Below, piece by piece: positions 36,455-48,300 of a stretch of 64,000 nucleotides of DNA. The translations under genes were made by a program, and so were the position numbers. Position 1 is the stretch's first letter; each line of letters opens with the position of its first letter. The stretch lies in contig JAOWBW010001582.1 of the NCBI GenBank assembly GCA_026119855.1, positions 124,001 through 188,000 of the forward strand. Reading direction: 5' to 3'. The notes under the pieces are model-generated. The model was not told the DNA's origin, searched no databases, and saw nothing but the letters and a program-made list of their open reading frames with translations. Origin of the DNA: Campanula takesimana (lineage: Eukaryota > Streptophyta > Magnoliopsida > Asterales > Campanulaceae).

Positions 36455-37334
36455 TGGCCATGTCTAAATGAATTAATGTGTTCAATGTCATTTGCCCATA
36501 TCAATTTACTCGGGATCAAGAAAGCATTGGACAAAATAAGATGACGTGGACCATGACTTATGTCCAATATGATATCGCGTGACAAAGGGATTGTGATATT
36601 TTCTATAAGGTAACTTTGGACTTTCAAAGTTATACTAATTGGGTAGTCATAATGGCTTGCTAGAGTCCGCTTATGACTTACGGGTTCTGAATGGTTCGGA
36701 CTCGTTGCCAACTTAGTATAATCCAATTGGGTCACACACAATAGAATGGATTGGAAAAAGGCAGAAATTTTGGGAAACTGAACTGGCCACCGTACGGCTG
36801 TTAAGCCACCGTACGACGCCTGATCAGCCGTACGGCTGGTTTGCCCGATTCTGGTCAGTTTGTTTGGAATTCTTGTACGAAAAGGAATCCCGATCCCAAA
36901 CAGAATTAGGTCAGACCCTCATATAAGATATGCAACCAGTTTTGATAGCCTCTAATGTTGATTTTGGAAATCAATAACAATTGTTTTAGAAACAATAAAA
37001 TAAAGAGAGGTATGATTATTTATTTTGAGATTGAGAATCATCAAAATACTATAATCAATGGAGAAAAATAATTCCGTTGAAGAAATCGTTTCTTCACCAA
37101 GCCTTGGATCTAGCAATCAATCAAAAAGGTGTTCTTGAGTCCGTTCGACGTGTGGATACCGGTAGAGGGTGTTTGCTTTTCAACACCTAAAGTCCGTGTT
37201 CATGGATTCGATCTTCAAGGGTATGTTTCTTTCATCTTGTATTTAATTTAATCAACATGCACGGATCCAGGCTCATGGGTATTTGATCTTATGTTTATTC
37301 CGCTGCGCATGATGCATCAAAACCCAACAAGATC

Positions 37335-38230
37335 TTGGTGAGGCATCTTTTGTATTAGGAATCCAAATTCACCGTGATCGTTCATGAGGTATTTTAGGAT
37401 TATCACAAAAGGCCTATATAGAAAAGGTATTACAAAGGTTTAGTACGCAAAACTGTAAACCACATGACACCCCTGTTTCTAAAGGATACAAGTTTAGTCT
37501 CAAACAGTGTCCTAAAAATAATTTTGAATCCAAGTATATGGAAAATATCCATTCTGCATCAGCAGTAGGAAGCTTAATGTATGCGCAAGTATGTACTCAT
37601 CCAGACCTTGCATTTATTGTTGGGATGCTTGGTAGATACCAAAGAAATCTGGGGAGAGAACATTGGGTTACAGCCAAAAGAGTGATGAGATACTTACAAA
37701 ACACCAAGGACTACATGCTGACATATTTAAAATCGGATCATCTTGAGTTCATTGGGTATTCCGATTCCAATTTTGCTGGATGCCAAGACAGTCGTAAATC
37801 AATGTCTGGTTATGTCTTCACATTAGCCGGTGGAGCAGTGTATTGGAGAAGTGCCAAACAAACACTTGTAACTTCCTCTGCCATGGAAGCTGAGTTTGTT
37901 GCTTGTTTCGAGGCATCCAATCAAGCTATATGGCTGCGTAAATCTGTTGAGGGACTGCGTATTATCAATAGTGTCGAAAGACCACTTAAGATATATTGTG
38001 ACAATCGAGCGGCAGTCTTGTACTCCAACAACAACAAGAGATCATCAAAGTCTAAGCATATAGACATTAAGTTTCTTGTTGTAAGAGAAAGAGTACAAAA
38101 TGAACAAATAGAAATACAACTAATTGGAACAAATTCCATGCTAGCGGATCCGTTTACTAAAGAGTTATCTCCTTTAGTGTTTCACGAGCATGTTGCTCAT
38201 ATGGGTGTAACAACTTTTGATAACATTTAA
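37335..38230 (+). pseudogene. Copia A RT end and RNase H
   Basis: Completes copia A: the first full codons read LGEASFVLGIQIHRD, then a TGA near 37386, GLSQKAYIEKVLQRF, and an open RNase H frame (SASAVGSLMYAQVCTHPDLAF, GYSDSNFAGCQDSRKSMSGYVF, SAKQTLVTSSAMEAEFVA, IYCDNRAAVLYSNNN, SKSKHIDIKFLVVRE, NSMLADPFTKEL) to a stop at 38230. About 240 codons of RNase H are uninterrupted, the best-preserved segment of this element. Confidence 0.9.
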
Positions 38231-38569
38231 TATAGTGGGAGTTTATGTTGTGATTTCATTAATTGTTCTATTATTTAAAGTCTTTATCTCATTTGGTTAA
38301 GTTGGACTAGTTGGAAGAATATGTATATATTCACCATGTTCCATGCTACACATCTATATTTTTTATCTATGTCATTTAGTTGGATATGTATACGTGATTA
38401 TTGTGGGTTTAGTTGCGAATCAATTACAACGACTGCCCCTTTAGTCCTTATACTTGTATGACTAATGGACGGGATTGTTATGGATGACAACAAGGTGCAG
38501 ATAAGGGTTGTCATTTGTATTATACTTATGATTTAAGAAAAGACATTGTTATGAAACTTATGAAACCCA

Positions 38570-39041
38570 AGTGGGAGATTGTTAGAACATGGATTGCATA
38601 ACAAGTTATTATTTAATTCCATACATGAAATCATACTTATAATGTTAATATAAAGTGTAGAAAAATCAAATAATGTGTAGAATTCCTGGGTGTAATATTA
38701 CCTATTTATGATGGGTAAAATGGTAAATTCACACCACTATGTGAAAGGGTGTAGTCCCTAAATGAAGTACCTATTTGTTTCCTATATAAGGGCCCTCTAT
38801 CAGCCTAAGAAACATACTACATACAATTTATTTCTCTTCTATATTCTCTTCATTCATTGCTAGAAGATCTTGAGAGAAGGCACTATCATTTAGAAGTACT
38901 TCATTCCCTACTTCTTCTTCTTAATCTTCCTAAAACGACATCAAGATGGATTCAACATGTAATACGATTCCGCCTTCATCATCTCTCTAACTTATACCAT
39001 ATTTGAGTTATGACATTAGTGGAATATAAATAGTTTCAACA
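38570..39041 (+). repeat. Copia A polypurine tract and 3' LTR
   Basis: AGTGGGAGAT at 38570-38579, then an LTR from TGTTAGAACATGG (38580) to TAGTTTCAACA (39041), 462 bp with TG...CA ends. It includes a TATA-like CTATATAAGG near 38780. No partner LTR is in the window, so the right end is placed by its terminal pattern and is less certain. Confidence 0.65.
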
Positions 39042-39181
39042 TCTCTGACATCCTCCATTCACTGTTGGCAATTCATACAAAGAAAAGGGAAGACCAATGT
39101 GTTCATAGCAATCAATTTATCGACATAAAGAAAGATACAAATCTATCTGTACGAAGTTCAATATAACAATTCTCAAAGGGT

Positions 39182-40035
39182 GGTGTTATATGTACTCGTA
39201 AAATTATTGAGTGTACCCGTACTCTCATTTCTTTCAAAAATGTCATCCAAAGAAATCTTCATATTAACCCCTCATATTTTTACACCATGCTTGTCTTCTT
39301 CCTCTCTCTCATTCAATTATCCCAATAACTTCCGGCCACCCACCTCCATCATTTTCCGCTTACTTTATCTTCTTTCTCAAAATAAAATTTCACCTCCATA
39401 ACTTCTGGTCACTCACCATATTATTCTAACATCCTAATATGCAATAACCCCCAAAACCCTTTTAAATCTTCATGCCTAAGTGCGGAAGTGAGAATTTCAG
39501 ATATAAGGGTAGGTCAGGAATGACGCTGGAATTCGTGAATATCTTTATAAAGCAATGGTTGTGTTGTCAGAACTGTTGGAAGAGGAAGAAGAGGGGTAAA
39601 CAAGAGGTTTTTCGCATGGGAACAAGTGTGGTTATAGAGGGAGGTTTGATTTTTGGGGGTGAGAATTGGAGATAGAGAGGTTCAAATGGACTATTAGCGA
39701 AGGGGAGAGTGAGACGGGCAACATATTTTGCAGACAGAGAGATTGAATAATGGGACAAGTGGATTTAAGAAATGAGGACGTGTCATGGATGGAGTAAAAA
39801 AAGGTCAATTTAGGATCCATCAAGATGAAGTTAGCCAAAAATTATAGAGGTGTGGCCGAAAGTTATGAGGCAACGGAATGGGAGAGAGGAAGAAGGCAAT
39901 GTAAAGGTTAACATGAGCATTTTCTTTAATTTATTTTTTTAAAAATGACTACCTGAATACTCAATAATTTTACTAGTCAAATTAACAAAGGTGTTATTAT
40001 ACACACTCGTAAAATCATTAAGGATACTCGTAATG
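39182..40035. repeat. Inverted-repeat non-autonomous element, candidate
   Basis: ACTCGTAAAATTATTGAGT at 39194-39212 is inverted at 39958-39976 (ACTCAATAATTTTACTAGT). A second forward copy of the same terminus (GGTGTTAT...ACTCGTAAAATCATT) begins at 39990. The interior has no transposase; small frames on either strand are unremarkable. It may be a MITE-like DNA element with an adjacent truncated copy. Its exact ends and TSD are unresolved. Confidence 0.45.
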
Positions 40036-40544
40036 ATAAATCTACCCCAAGCAAATAAACTCAACACAACACATAACTAACGGTAACACTCTTCCCAAAC
40101 TACCTTTGAACCCTAAAAACACACCCACTTTCATACCATCTTCTTGCAGACCTTTCCTCTCCCCTACCACCCTCCTCCTTCACAAGTCTTCTCTCTCTCA
40201 TTTGTAAAAGCTAAACCCCAACACAATAGCTATATTCTTCTTTACTCTTCTCCAGTCTCCACCCCACAACTTTCCCTACCACCCCTCCATATCTGGCTAG
40301 ACCAACCCCCTTCACCCAACCATCACCCCTTATCAAATACAAAAATAAACATGACTGAAAAAGCATATAAGACTAGCAAATCCTAGTTTGCTGCCTAAAA
40401 ATGGCGCAACCTTTTCTATCTCCAAGGTTGATATGTAAGGTCGCTCCTCTTTTGGACTAAATTTGTAAGTTAGTAAAACTTTTTAGTAAAAAAAAATCAA
40501 GATCAAATTTCTTGTTCCTTCATTGGTTTGGGGTTTGTTACATA
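40036..40544. other. Non-coding spacer
   Basis: C/T-rich then AT-rich sequence. The open stretch 40144-40386 is a low-complexity Pro/Ser frame. I see nothing gene-like. Confidence 0.6.
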
Positions 40545-40800
40545 CTCTCTCCATCCCACCCGAATTAGGATTTTTGAGTTGGGTACGGGAATTAAGGAAA
40601 AAGTGTTAGTGGAGTAGGTGTTGTGAGTATAAAAAGTGAAGTATGAGAGAGAAAGTTGGGTAGAGAGTAATGAGTGGAAAGTGGTTGTGAGTGTGAATGT
40701 GGGTCCCATTAGATAAAACATTTTTATTTTTGGGTTGTCCTAATTCGAATGGGACACCAAAAATGGAAATTTGTCCTAATTCGAGTGTGATGGGGGAAGT
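40545..40800. mobile_element. Stowaway-like MITE
   Basis: About 256 bp flanked by TA. The inner arms CCCGAATTAGGATTTT and TCCTAATTCGAATGGGAC are inverted; the outer ends CTCTCTCCATCCCA and GTGATGGGGGAAG are more diverged. Confidence 0.75.
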
Positions 40801-41125
40801 ATATGTTATGGTTATGAGGTTAAATTATGAAGCATGATATTGAATGGTTGGGATGGAGAGGGTTAATTTGGATGGGTATTCCAGAAACACAGATGTAATG
40901 GAGGAGGAGGAGACAAGACGGGGAGGGGGAGGCACCTGTAGCCTGTAGGTAGGTTGGGGAAGGACCGACATCTATAAAGGGAAGCAACTGGTGGGGTTGC
41001 CAGAATGGGGAAGAGTTTGATTGGTTAGTGTTTAAATATTTTTTTTAATAGTGTTTTTGAAAGAATAATGATTTATGCATTAATTGTTGTGGGAATGTTG
41101 ATGAAGCACTTTCAATTCCTTTATA

Positions 41126-41408
41126 CTCCCTCCGTCCCACCACAAGTGAGACCAACTTATGAGGCACAATAATTAAGAAAAATGTAGTATATATGTGGTA
41201 GAAAATGAAGAGAAAGAATGAGTGGGGTAAATAGTAGTGTTTGTTGAATAAAATGAGTGGTGGAAAATGAAGAGAGAGAATGAGTGGGATTAAATAGTGG
41301 AGTTGGTTGAATATAAATTTATCAAAACATTTCCATTTTGGGCAGTCTCACTTATGGTGGGACGGACTGAAAAGGAAATTAGTCTCACTTGTGGTGGGAC
41401 GGAGGGAG
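41126..41408. mobile_element. Stowaway-like MITE
   Basis: 283 bp flanked by TA, with ends CTCCCTCCGTCCCACCACAA and TTGTGGTGGGACGGAGGGAG exactly inverted over 20 bases. Internal near-duplicate blocks around GAAGAGA(G)AGAATGAGTG. Confidence 0.9.
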
Positions 41409-41594
41409 TATTTATAACCGGGTGAAAAAAATCAATAGTCTCAGAATTGATAAATAAACGGTTTAGAGAGGAAGAGAGAAGTTCATTAAGTTGTTTGGCC
41501 TTTTATGGGATGGAAAAGGGCATTCTCACGTGAAGAGGTAAGGGTAGTGTTGGGTTAAGTTACAATAACATAATCTCTTTCTTTCTTTCTTTTT

Positions 41595-41625
<31 letters not shown>

Positions 41626-42158
41626 CTACTAGGAGCCCCCTTCATTATGATCTATTGACATTTCTTTCTACTAAAGCAAAAGTGATCTACATTAGCAAAA
41701 TTAATTAAGTGGCATTATATGTTGAAAATAAGTCTACCTTAAAATCATTTCATTTTCTCTTTTTGAGAATTTAATATTGAGATGAATTAAATTTATTATA
41801 TAACATACTCCTTCTGTCTTAAAATATTTATTTTATTTTATTTTGAAGAAATTTAAGAAACTCAACAGTTTGTAAATTTTAGTAATAAAAGTGTATGAAA
41901 AGCGTTGCTATCTACTTTTGAAACTTCTAATTTTTAAGAAACACAACATTTTGTAAATTTTGGTAATTAAAGTGTATGAAAAGATTTGCTATCTACTTTT
42001 TAAACTTCTAATATGAACGTAGAACAGACACAAAAGAAGAAATAAAGAGAGTTGTTTTAACAATTATGGAAATTCACGAACAAATCTGTGTTGAAAACCC
42101 TAGCCCTAGATATTGGATATAGAGAGAACGAAGACCGTTTAATTGGGGGAGAACCGTC
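41409..42158. repeat. Spacer with poly-T tract and 80-bp tandem duplication
   Basis: 41580-41616 is a CTTT run leading into about 28 Ts. 41850-41931 and 41932-42011 are two diverged copies of an approximately 80-bp unit (TTTGTAAATTTT...AGTGTATGAAAAG...GCTATCTACTTTT). A single MITE-like end (ACTCCTTCTGTCTTAAAAT) precedes them near 41808. No gene seen. Confidence 0.65.
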
Positions 42159-43540
42159 TATTGGATATTATGCCCTAGGCCATTGAGAAAGGCTTATGTG
42201 ATCATAGCTTCATTGCTATAGAGATAACAAACCCGATTATTATATCTTTTGCATGTTTATTATAATCATCATTGTCCCTAGCAATTATGAAGAGCTAGCA
42301 TGAGTTTAATGGGTAATCATATGATGATTATGGTGCATAGGATACGGATTAAACTTGTGGGTACTTTTTGGAAAACAAGATACTGGATGGACCCGTTATA
42401 AGATTTATGTCATGGTCAAATGTCATAATTAAATCTCATAATAGTCATACAATTTGAGTCTTTAGACCTAAGATTATCATGGTCTTCCACATGATGAACA
42501 TTATGTTTGACGTACTCAAACGCTACCCTTAACCGGGTGGTTATAAAGGCTACGATTGGCATAATCGGATTCTTGTAAGGAAGAATGATAAGTCAAGATG
42601 GGATTTGTTCCTCTCTCAAGAGAGATATCTGCTTGGCCACTCGATGAGTGAGATTGATGATAGTGCATGGCCATGCCCAAATGAATTGATTTGATCAATG
42701 TCATTTGCTCATATCAAACTACTCAAGATCGAGAAAGCATTGGACAACATAAGTTGACGTGGACCATGACTTATGTCTAATATAATATCAAGTGACAAAG
42801 GGATTGTGATATGTTCTATGAGGTAACTTTGGACTTTTAAAGTTATACTAATTGGGTAGTCATAATGGCTTGCTAGAGTCCGCTTATGACTTACGGGTTC
42901 TGAATGGTTCGGACTCGTTGCCAACTTAGTATAATCCTATTGGGTCACACACAATAGAACGGATTGGAAAAAGGCTGAAAATCTGAGAATTGGAAATTGG
43001 GCACCGTATGGCTGTGGGGCAGGCGCACGGCTCCTATGGAGCCGTACGACTCCCCCCCTAACTGTTTAGATTTTGCAGTTTTTTTTGTTTGACAAGGAAA
43101 CCCTGCCCGAATATAATTAGGTCAAACCCTCATATAAATATATGCAGCCGGGTTTGACAGCCTTTAATGTTGATTTTAGAAATCATAACACATTGTTTTA
43201 AAAACAATAAATTATAGAGAGGTGGGATTATTAGTTTTGAGATTTAGAATCATCAAAACTCAATAATCAAAGAGCAAAATAATTCCTACGAAGAAATCGT
43301 TTCTTCATCAAGCCTTGGATCTAGCAATCAATCAAGAAGGTTTTCTTGAGTCCGTTCGACATGTGGATACCGAGAAGGCGTTTGCTTTAGCACCTTAAAG
43401 TCTGTGTTCATGAATGCGATCTTCAAGGGTTAGTTTTTTTCATCTTGTATTTAATTTAATCAACATGAACGGATCCATGGCTCATGGGCGTTTGATTTCA
43501 TATGTTTATTCCGTTGCGCATGATGCATCAAAACCCAACA
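42159..43540 (+). repeat. Copia E 5' LTR
   Basis: 1,382 bp of the TGTTGG...CCCAACA family; the first bases have mutated to TATTGGATATTATGCCCTAGG. It ends AAAACCCAACA, and a primer-binding site follows at once, which marks it as a 5' LTR. The repeated word here is of the CCGTACG type (43006-43057). Confidence 0.88.
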
Positions 43541-43541
43541 G

Positions 43542-43556
43542 TGGTATCAGAGCCCC
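43542..43556 (+). promoter_or_regulatory. Copia E primer-binding site (tRNA-iMet)
   Basis: TGGTATCAGAGCCCC one base after the LTR, the same as in copia B. Confidence 0.9.
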
Positions 43557-45055
43557 GTACATCGTTGATTATTTTAATATATCATGCTTAAAATTATTTA
43601 ATTCGATTATATGATTTGCATGATAATAAGATGAATATGTGATTTGGGGTTTAAGAGCATGAATATGGGGATTATGTGATTATTATATTGATGTGATCCA
43701 TATGAATAATTGCATGTTAGGGTTATCAATAAATAATTGGATTATGTGTATTGATAATTTAGATCTAATTTCTATATGTAATAAATTGTTTATTCATGAT
43801 ATTGATTAGATCTATTTAAATTCGTAATCTATAAATTCGTTTTTGTTTAATCTGATTAATGCATGAACACGATAATGGAATTGATCGAATTTAAAATTTT
43901 TGAAAATCTGGGAATCTGGGCAGAGGCACCGTACGGCGCCCTAAGCGGCGTACGCCTCCTAGGCTGCCGTACGACGCCCCTTGGGTTTCTGGGCAGATTT
44001 GTTTTGTTTTCTGGATTTCTGATTGTTCTGTAAATCATTTACAAAATTCGAATCAGGAACTGAATCTGGTTTTAGATGGCAGGTTTTCGAAACCATGTTT
44101 CCTGAAATATGATTTAATCCAGAAAATTACAAAAATCAGAGTTCTGAAGAGTTCAGAATTGCTGTAGTATATGAAATTGATGAGACAATGAATGATCTTG
44201 AAACAAGTTACTTATCTATACGGAAATGTGGATGCCTCTTGGCTTAGTTTCGGTCGTATGGAATAACTACTTAGTTCCTTGATCTTAGTACGGAAAAGTG
44301 GATGCCTCTTGGCTTAGTTTCGGCCGTACGTTTTGTGCTCTCAATCTATAGATATTCTGCGGAATCAAAAAGTTTAAGAATTTATCCATATAAACAAAGT
44401 GAAAATTGTTTGCAGAGAAGGAAACTAAAATTGGATTAATCCATTGTATGGACTAATGGCATGCTTGTGCCTTGTTTCTAGGAATACGAATGGAATATCC
44501 AATCTGTAAATTATTTACAGAAAATTTAGAATTCGTCCCCATGGGGTTGCTTCATAATTAAATCACAAGATTTTGATTCTGTTAATTAATTTGATTAATT
44601 AACATACATTATGCAAAGACTATATTATATTATGTTATAATTAAATATATGATGCATGTCTCTATGTAAATAAACCTTCATAAAACTTAAGTCATGTGCC
44701 AACCCTTGATTAAAACACATGCGAGTACACGGGTAGTTTTATGTGGGCTCTCCAAAGCGAGGTGCATTAATTCTATCCTTGTATGAGCATGATGAGTGAA
44801 AGAGTGATTCTTATACGCTAAAAGTGGTTTGACTTAATTAGGCTATCAAAAGATGAAGTTTTGGGCCTAAGGCACAAGATGAGATTAAAACATGTTTGTG
44901 ACATTAAATGTTCAAAGAATCTCATAAAAGATATAAGAGTCATATATGATATGATTAATAAGGAGTTATCTACCTAATTAATTTAATTTTGACCAGTATC
45001 GCCAAAGCGGACTTAAAATTAAATTAAAGTTGGATCTTAGCCCACATAAATTATA
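43557..45055 (+). other. Copia E untranslated leader, left part
   Basis: No gene. It holds three CCGTACG/GGCGTACG words (43927-43980), sharing the word of its own LTR. It aligns with the copia B leader up to TGGATCTTAGCCCA and then reaches TAAATTATA at 45047-45055, the first copy of the Mutator-like TSD. The leader resumes at 55011. Confidence 0.75.
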
Positions 45056-45248
45056 GGGTTAATGACAGATTAGGGCCTGAACTGAAGGGGGGTGCGTCTA
45101 AAAGGGGCCTGAGTTTTTTTTCTCGCTAGATCAGGGCTCAATATCTTAATTTTTTGGCAGTTAAGGGCTTTTTGACGGAAATCGTTAGAAAAGTCAGTTA
45201 AGTGCCATGTGCATGGCACGTGATCGTCAAAATGGATGTGTTTGTAAT
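45056..45248 (+). repeat. MULE left terminal inverted repeat
   Basis: Pairs with 54821-55010. By eye about nine in ten bases match over the outer 170 bp, with small indels in T-runs. Confidence 0.85.
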
Positions 45249-45369
45249 AAATATTAGCAATGAAGGACTTTAATGAAATTTCTGAAACTTAGAGGGTTTA
45301 AAATATATATCTCAAGGATACAAATTCTTACATATCGGATTAGTACAAATTGCTATTAAACCCTTAACA

Positions 45370-48300
45370 ATGGAAGGATTAAACACAAGTATACAAATAG
45401 CTTTAAGAGATGCTAGACATCTAAACTATACAGATTCTTTATTAGGAGCCATTGAAACTAGTTTAACAAATGGACCAATTCATTTTAATAGTTATCCAAA
45501 TTTTACAATTTCTTTAACAGATCCTCACATAATGGACATCCTAACTTTAGATATTTTAACGCATAATTATCATATGAAAAAGGGATCTCACGTATATGAA
45601 ATATTTTACAGATTATATTTTAAAGTTATGAATACAGGACTATGTCCTAATGCTTTTAACAGGAACAAAATAGGAGAAACCATTTTTTGGGAAATTGATA
45701 AAACAAAAGCTAATATAAATATACCAAAAACAATTAAATGGAATGAAATAACTTTACCCGACAAATGGTCATATCCTGCTAAAACTGTCCCAAGAAAAGA
45801 ACAAAATCAAACAACTGATATAGAACAAATTACACAATATGAAGATGGATCAGTAGATCTAAAATTCAAAAGAACTCAGTCACTAAGTCGACACAAAAAA
45901 TTAAATGTCCACGCACCATCTAGAAGATCTACATCAGGAAGATATGAATTCCCACAGAACACTAAATATGAGGATAGTTCTTCACAAAATGAAACTGTTT
46001 TTGAAGATGAAACTAATATTGAAATTCCACAACAAACAAACAATACTGGAGCAAACAGAGAAGGAATTAATATCCACCCATACGAAGGAATCAATGTTCA
46101 ATCTTACGAAGATAGTGACTTTACTTTAAATATGATAAAAAATGATTTTATTCTAAATAAAAGTATTTTAAGAAAAGATTTTACAAGTAAGCACAATGAA
46201 GAAAATAGAAAACTATTTTTTCAAACGTATGATACCAATGAACAAAAATTAATAAAAGAAAAGTACTACGAATTTTGTGAATTGCAAGAATATCACATAC
46301 CATTTTTTGATTTCTTAAACCATGATTACTTATACAAAATAACTACATTACAGAAAAAACTAAGGCGATGGTACAAAGTAGGACCAGATCTTCTACCAAC
46401 TCACGAAGTATACGAAAACGAAAAACCACCTTTAGAAGCCACTTACTTTAGTAAAGACAATATTCAATATGGTGCATACCCCATTGATAAAACTAATCAA
46501 CTAGACACCGACGATAAAAAACAAACATCTTTACATTTACAAAATAATTGGACAAATTTATACTTATATACCGTAGGACAACAATTAGATAGAGTTGAAG
46601 AGAAAATTGATAATTCTACTAAAAAATTAACCATAATAGGAGAAGAAATAGCACAACTAGATGTAGAAATAGGACCCACACCAATACAAACCAAAAATGA
46701 TGAACATTATAAATCCCAAAGATTTACAGAATATTCAGAATTATATAAAATTAATCCATCAACTAGAAAAAATAATAAAAATACAATGTTTACTAAACAA
46801 ATTCCCCCTCCTAAGAATACTTTAATAATACCTGAAGTCAAACCAACACTACATGATCCTCTAAATGACTTAATGAATAAAATTAAAACACATTTAAAAG
46901 TAAAAGAAGAAACAAGTACAAGTACAAATATCCGAATGCTAACAGATTATAATGACAAAACCTCAGAGTCAGATACCTCTTCTAATAATGAATATAATTC
47001 TACTACAGAATCAGAAGAAGAAGAAAACTTAAATACAATTCCAATTCAAACAATGAGACATAATTTTTATAATAAAGACCCTGACGACTTAGAAATATTA
47101 AAAAACCCAACAAAATCATACAATGCAAAAAACATTTATGAATGGAACATTGACGGATTAAGTGAAATGGAAATAATAAATATTACAAAAGAAATGATAA
47201 TAGTAGGAAATATATACAAATCTACAAATATTACAGAACGTCAAGCAGTTGAAAACATTATATTAGGATTCACTGGTCAATTAAGGACTTGGTGGGATAA
47301 ATTATTAGCACATCAAGTAAAAACACAAATTTTAGAAGCTATAAAAGCAGACCAAGATGGACACCCAATATTAGATGAAAATGGAAATCAAGCTCCTGCA
47401 CAATTAATATACTTAATATTTAATATTACAACTCACTTTATAGGAGACATAGATTTATATACTGAAAGGAATTCGGAAATATTACAAAACCTAAAATGCA
47501 GAAAACTAGAACAATTTAAATGGTATAAAGAAAATTTTCTTAAAAGAGTTTTTAATCTTGCTGATCCAAATAATTATCATTGGAAAGAAAAATTTATTAC
47601 TGGATTACCAGGCCTATTTTCCGAAAAAGTAAAAGACACGATAGAACAAAAATATGGACAGATATCCTATGATAATCTTACCTATGGAGACTTAATTACT
47701 TGCGTAAATATCACAGGATTAAGACTATGCCAGGACCAAAAACTACAAAACAAATTAAAAAAGGAAACTACTCAAACAAGAAAAGAGTTAGGACATTGGT
47801 GTGAACAATTTGGTTTTGATAAACTAAAATCTCCATACAAAAAGAAAAATTACACTCAACATAGAAGCCCATATTACAAAAATAGTACATATAGGAGAAA
47901 ATATAGAAAAACAAATAAAAACTATCAAAACAATCCCCCTGCTTATTACAATAAAAAAGCACATTTTCAGAAACGATACGACAATAATAAGAATAATACA
48001 AGATATAAAAAATCCTTTAGGCCTTTTAAACCATATAATAAAACCATAAAATGTTTTTTATGCAAAAAACCTGGTCATATCGCTAAAAATTGCCCAGCAA
48101 AAAGACAAATACAACAAATCTGCCATAATTTAAAAATAAAAGAAACAGAAGAAATATTACAAAACATAGATAATCTTGAATTATCCACAGATATTGATGA
48201 ATATAACTCTTCTGATCAAACTGATACTAGTAATGATGATGAATGCCAATCCTGTAAAAGAGAGATATGTTTGTGTAATAATAAATTAAATACAATAGAA

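Larger units (their letters stand above)
27451..37329 (+). mobile_element. Solo LTR (TGTTGG...CCCAACA family) split by copia B
   Basis: Pieces 27451-27969 and 36460-37329 join to a single LTR of about 1,390 bp, the size of the LTRs at 42159 and 55610. The flanks carry a perfect TSD, AGATC at 27446-27450 and 37330-37334, and copia A RT codons continue across. With one LTR and no internal sequence it is a recombination-derived solo LTR. Copia B (27970-36454) was inserted into it later. Confidence 0.92.

Noticed and set aside
39472..39838. Short overlapping frames in the 39-40 kb spacer
   Set aside because: Under 70 codons on both strands, no family resemblance, inside the candidate inverted-repeat element.
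45876..46094. Minus-strand frames opposite the viral polyprotein (also 46497-46694, 47768-48001, 48765-49022, 50130-50327)
   Set aside because: Shadows of the long plus-strand viral frame, with no motifs.
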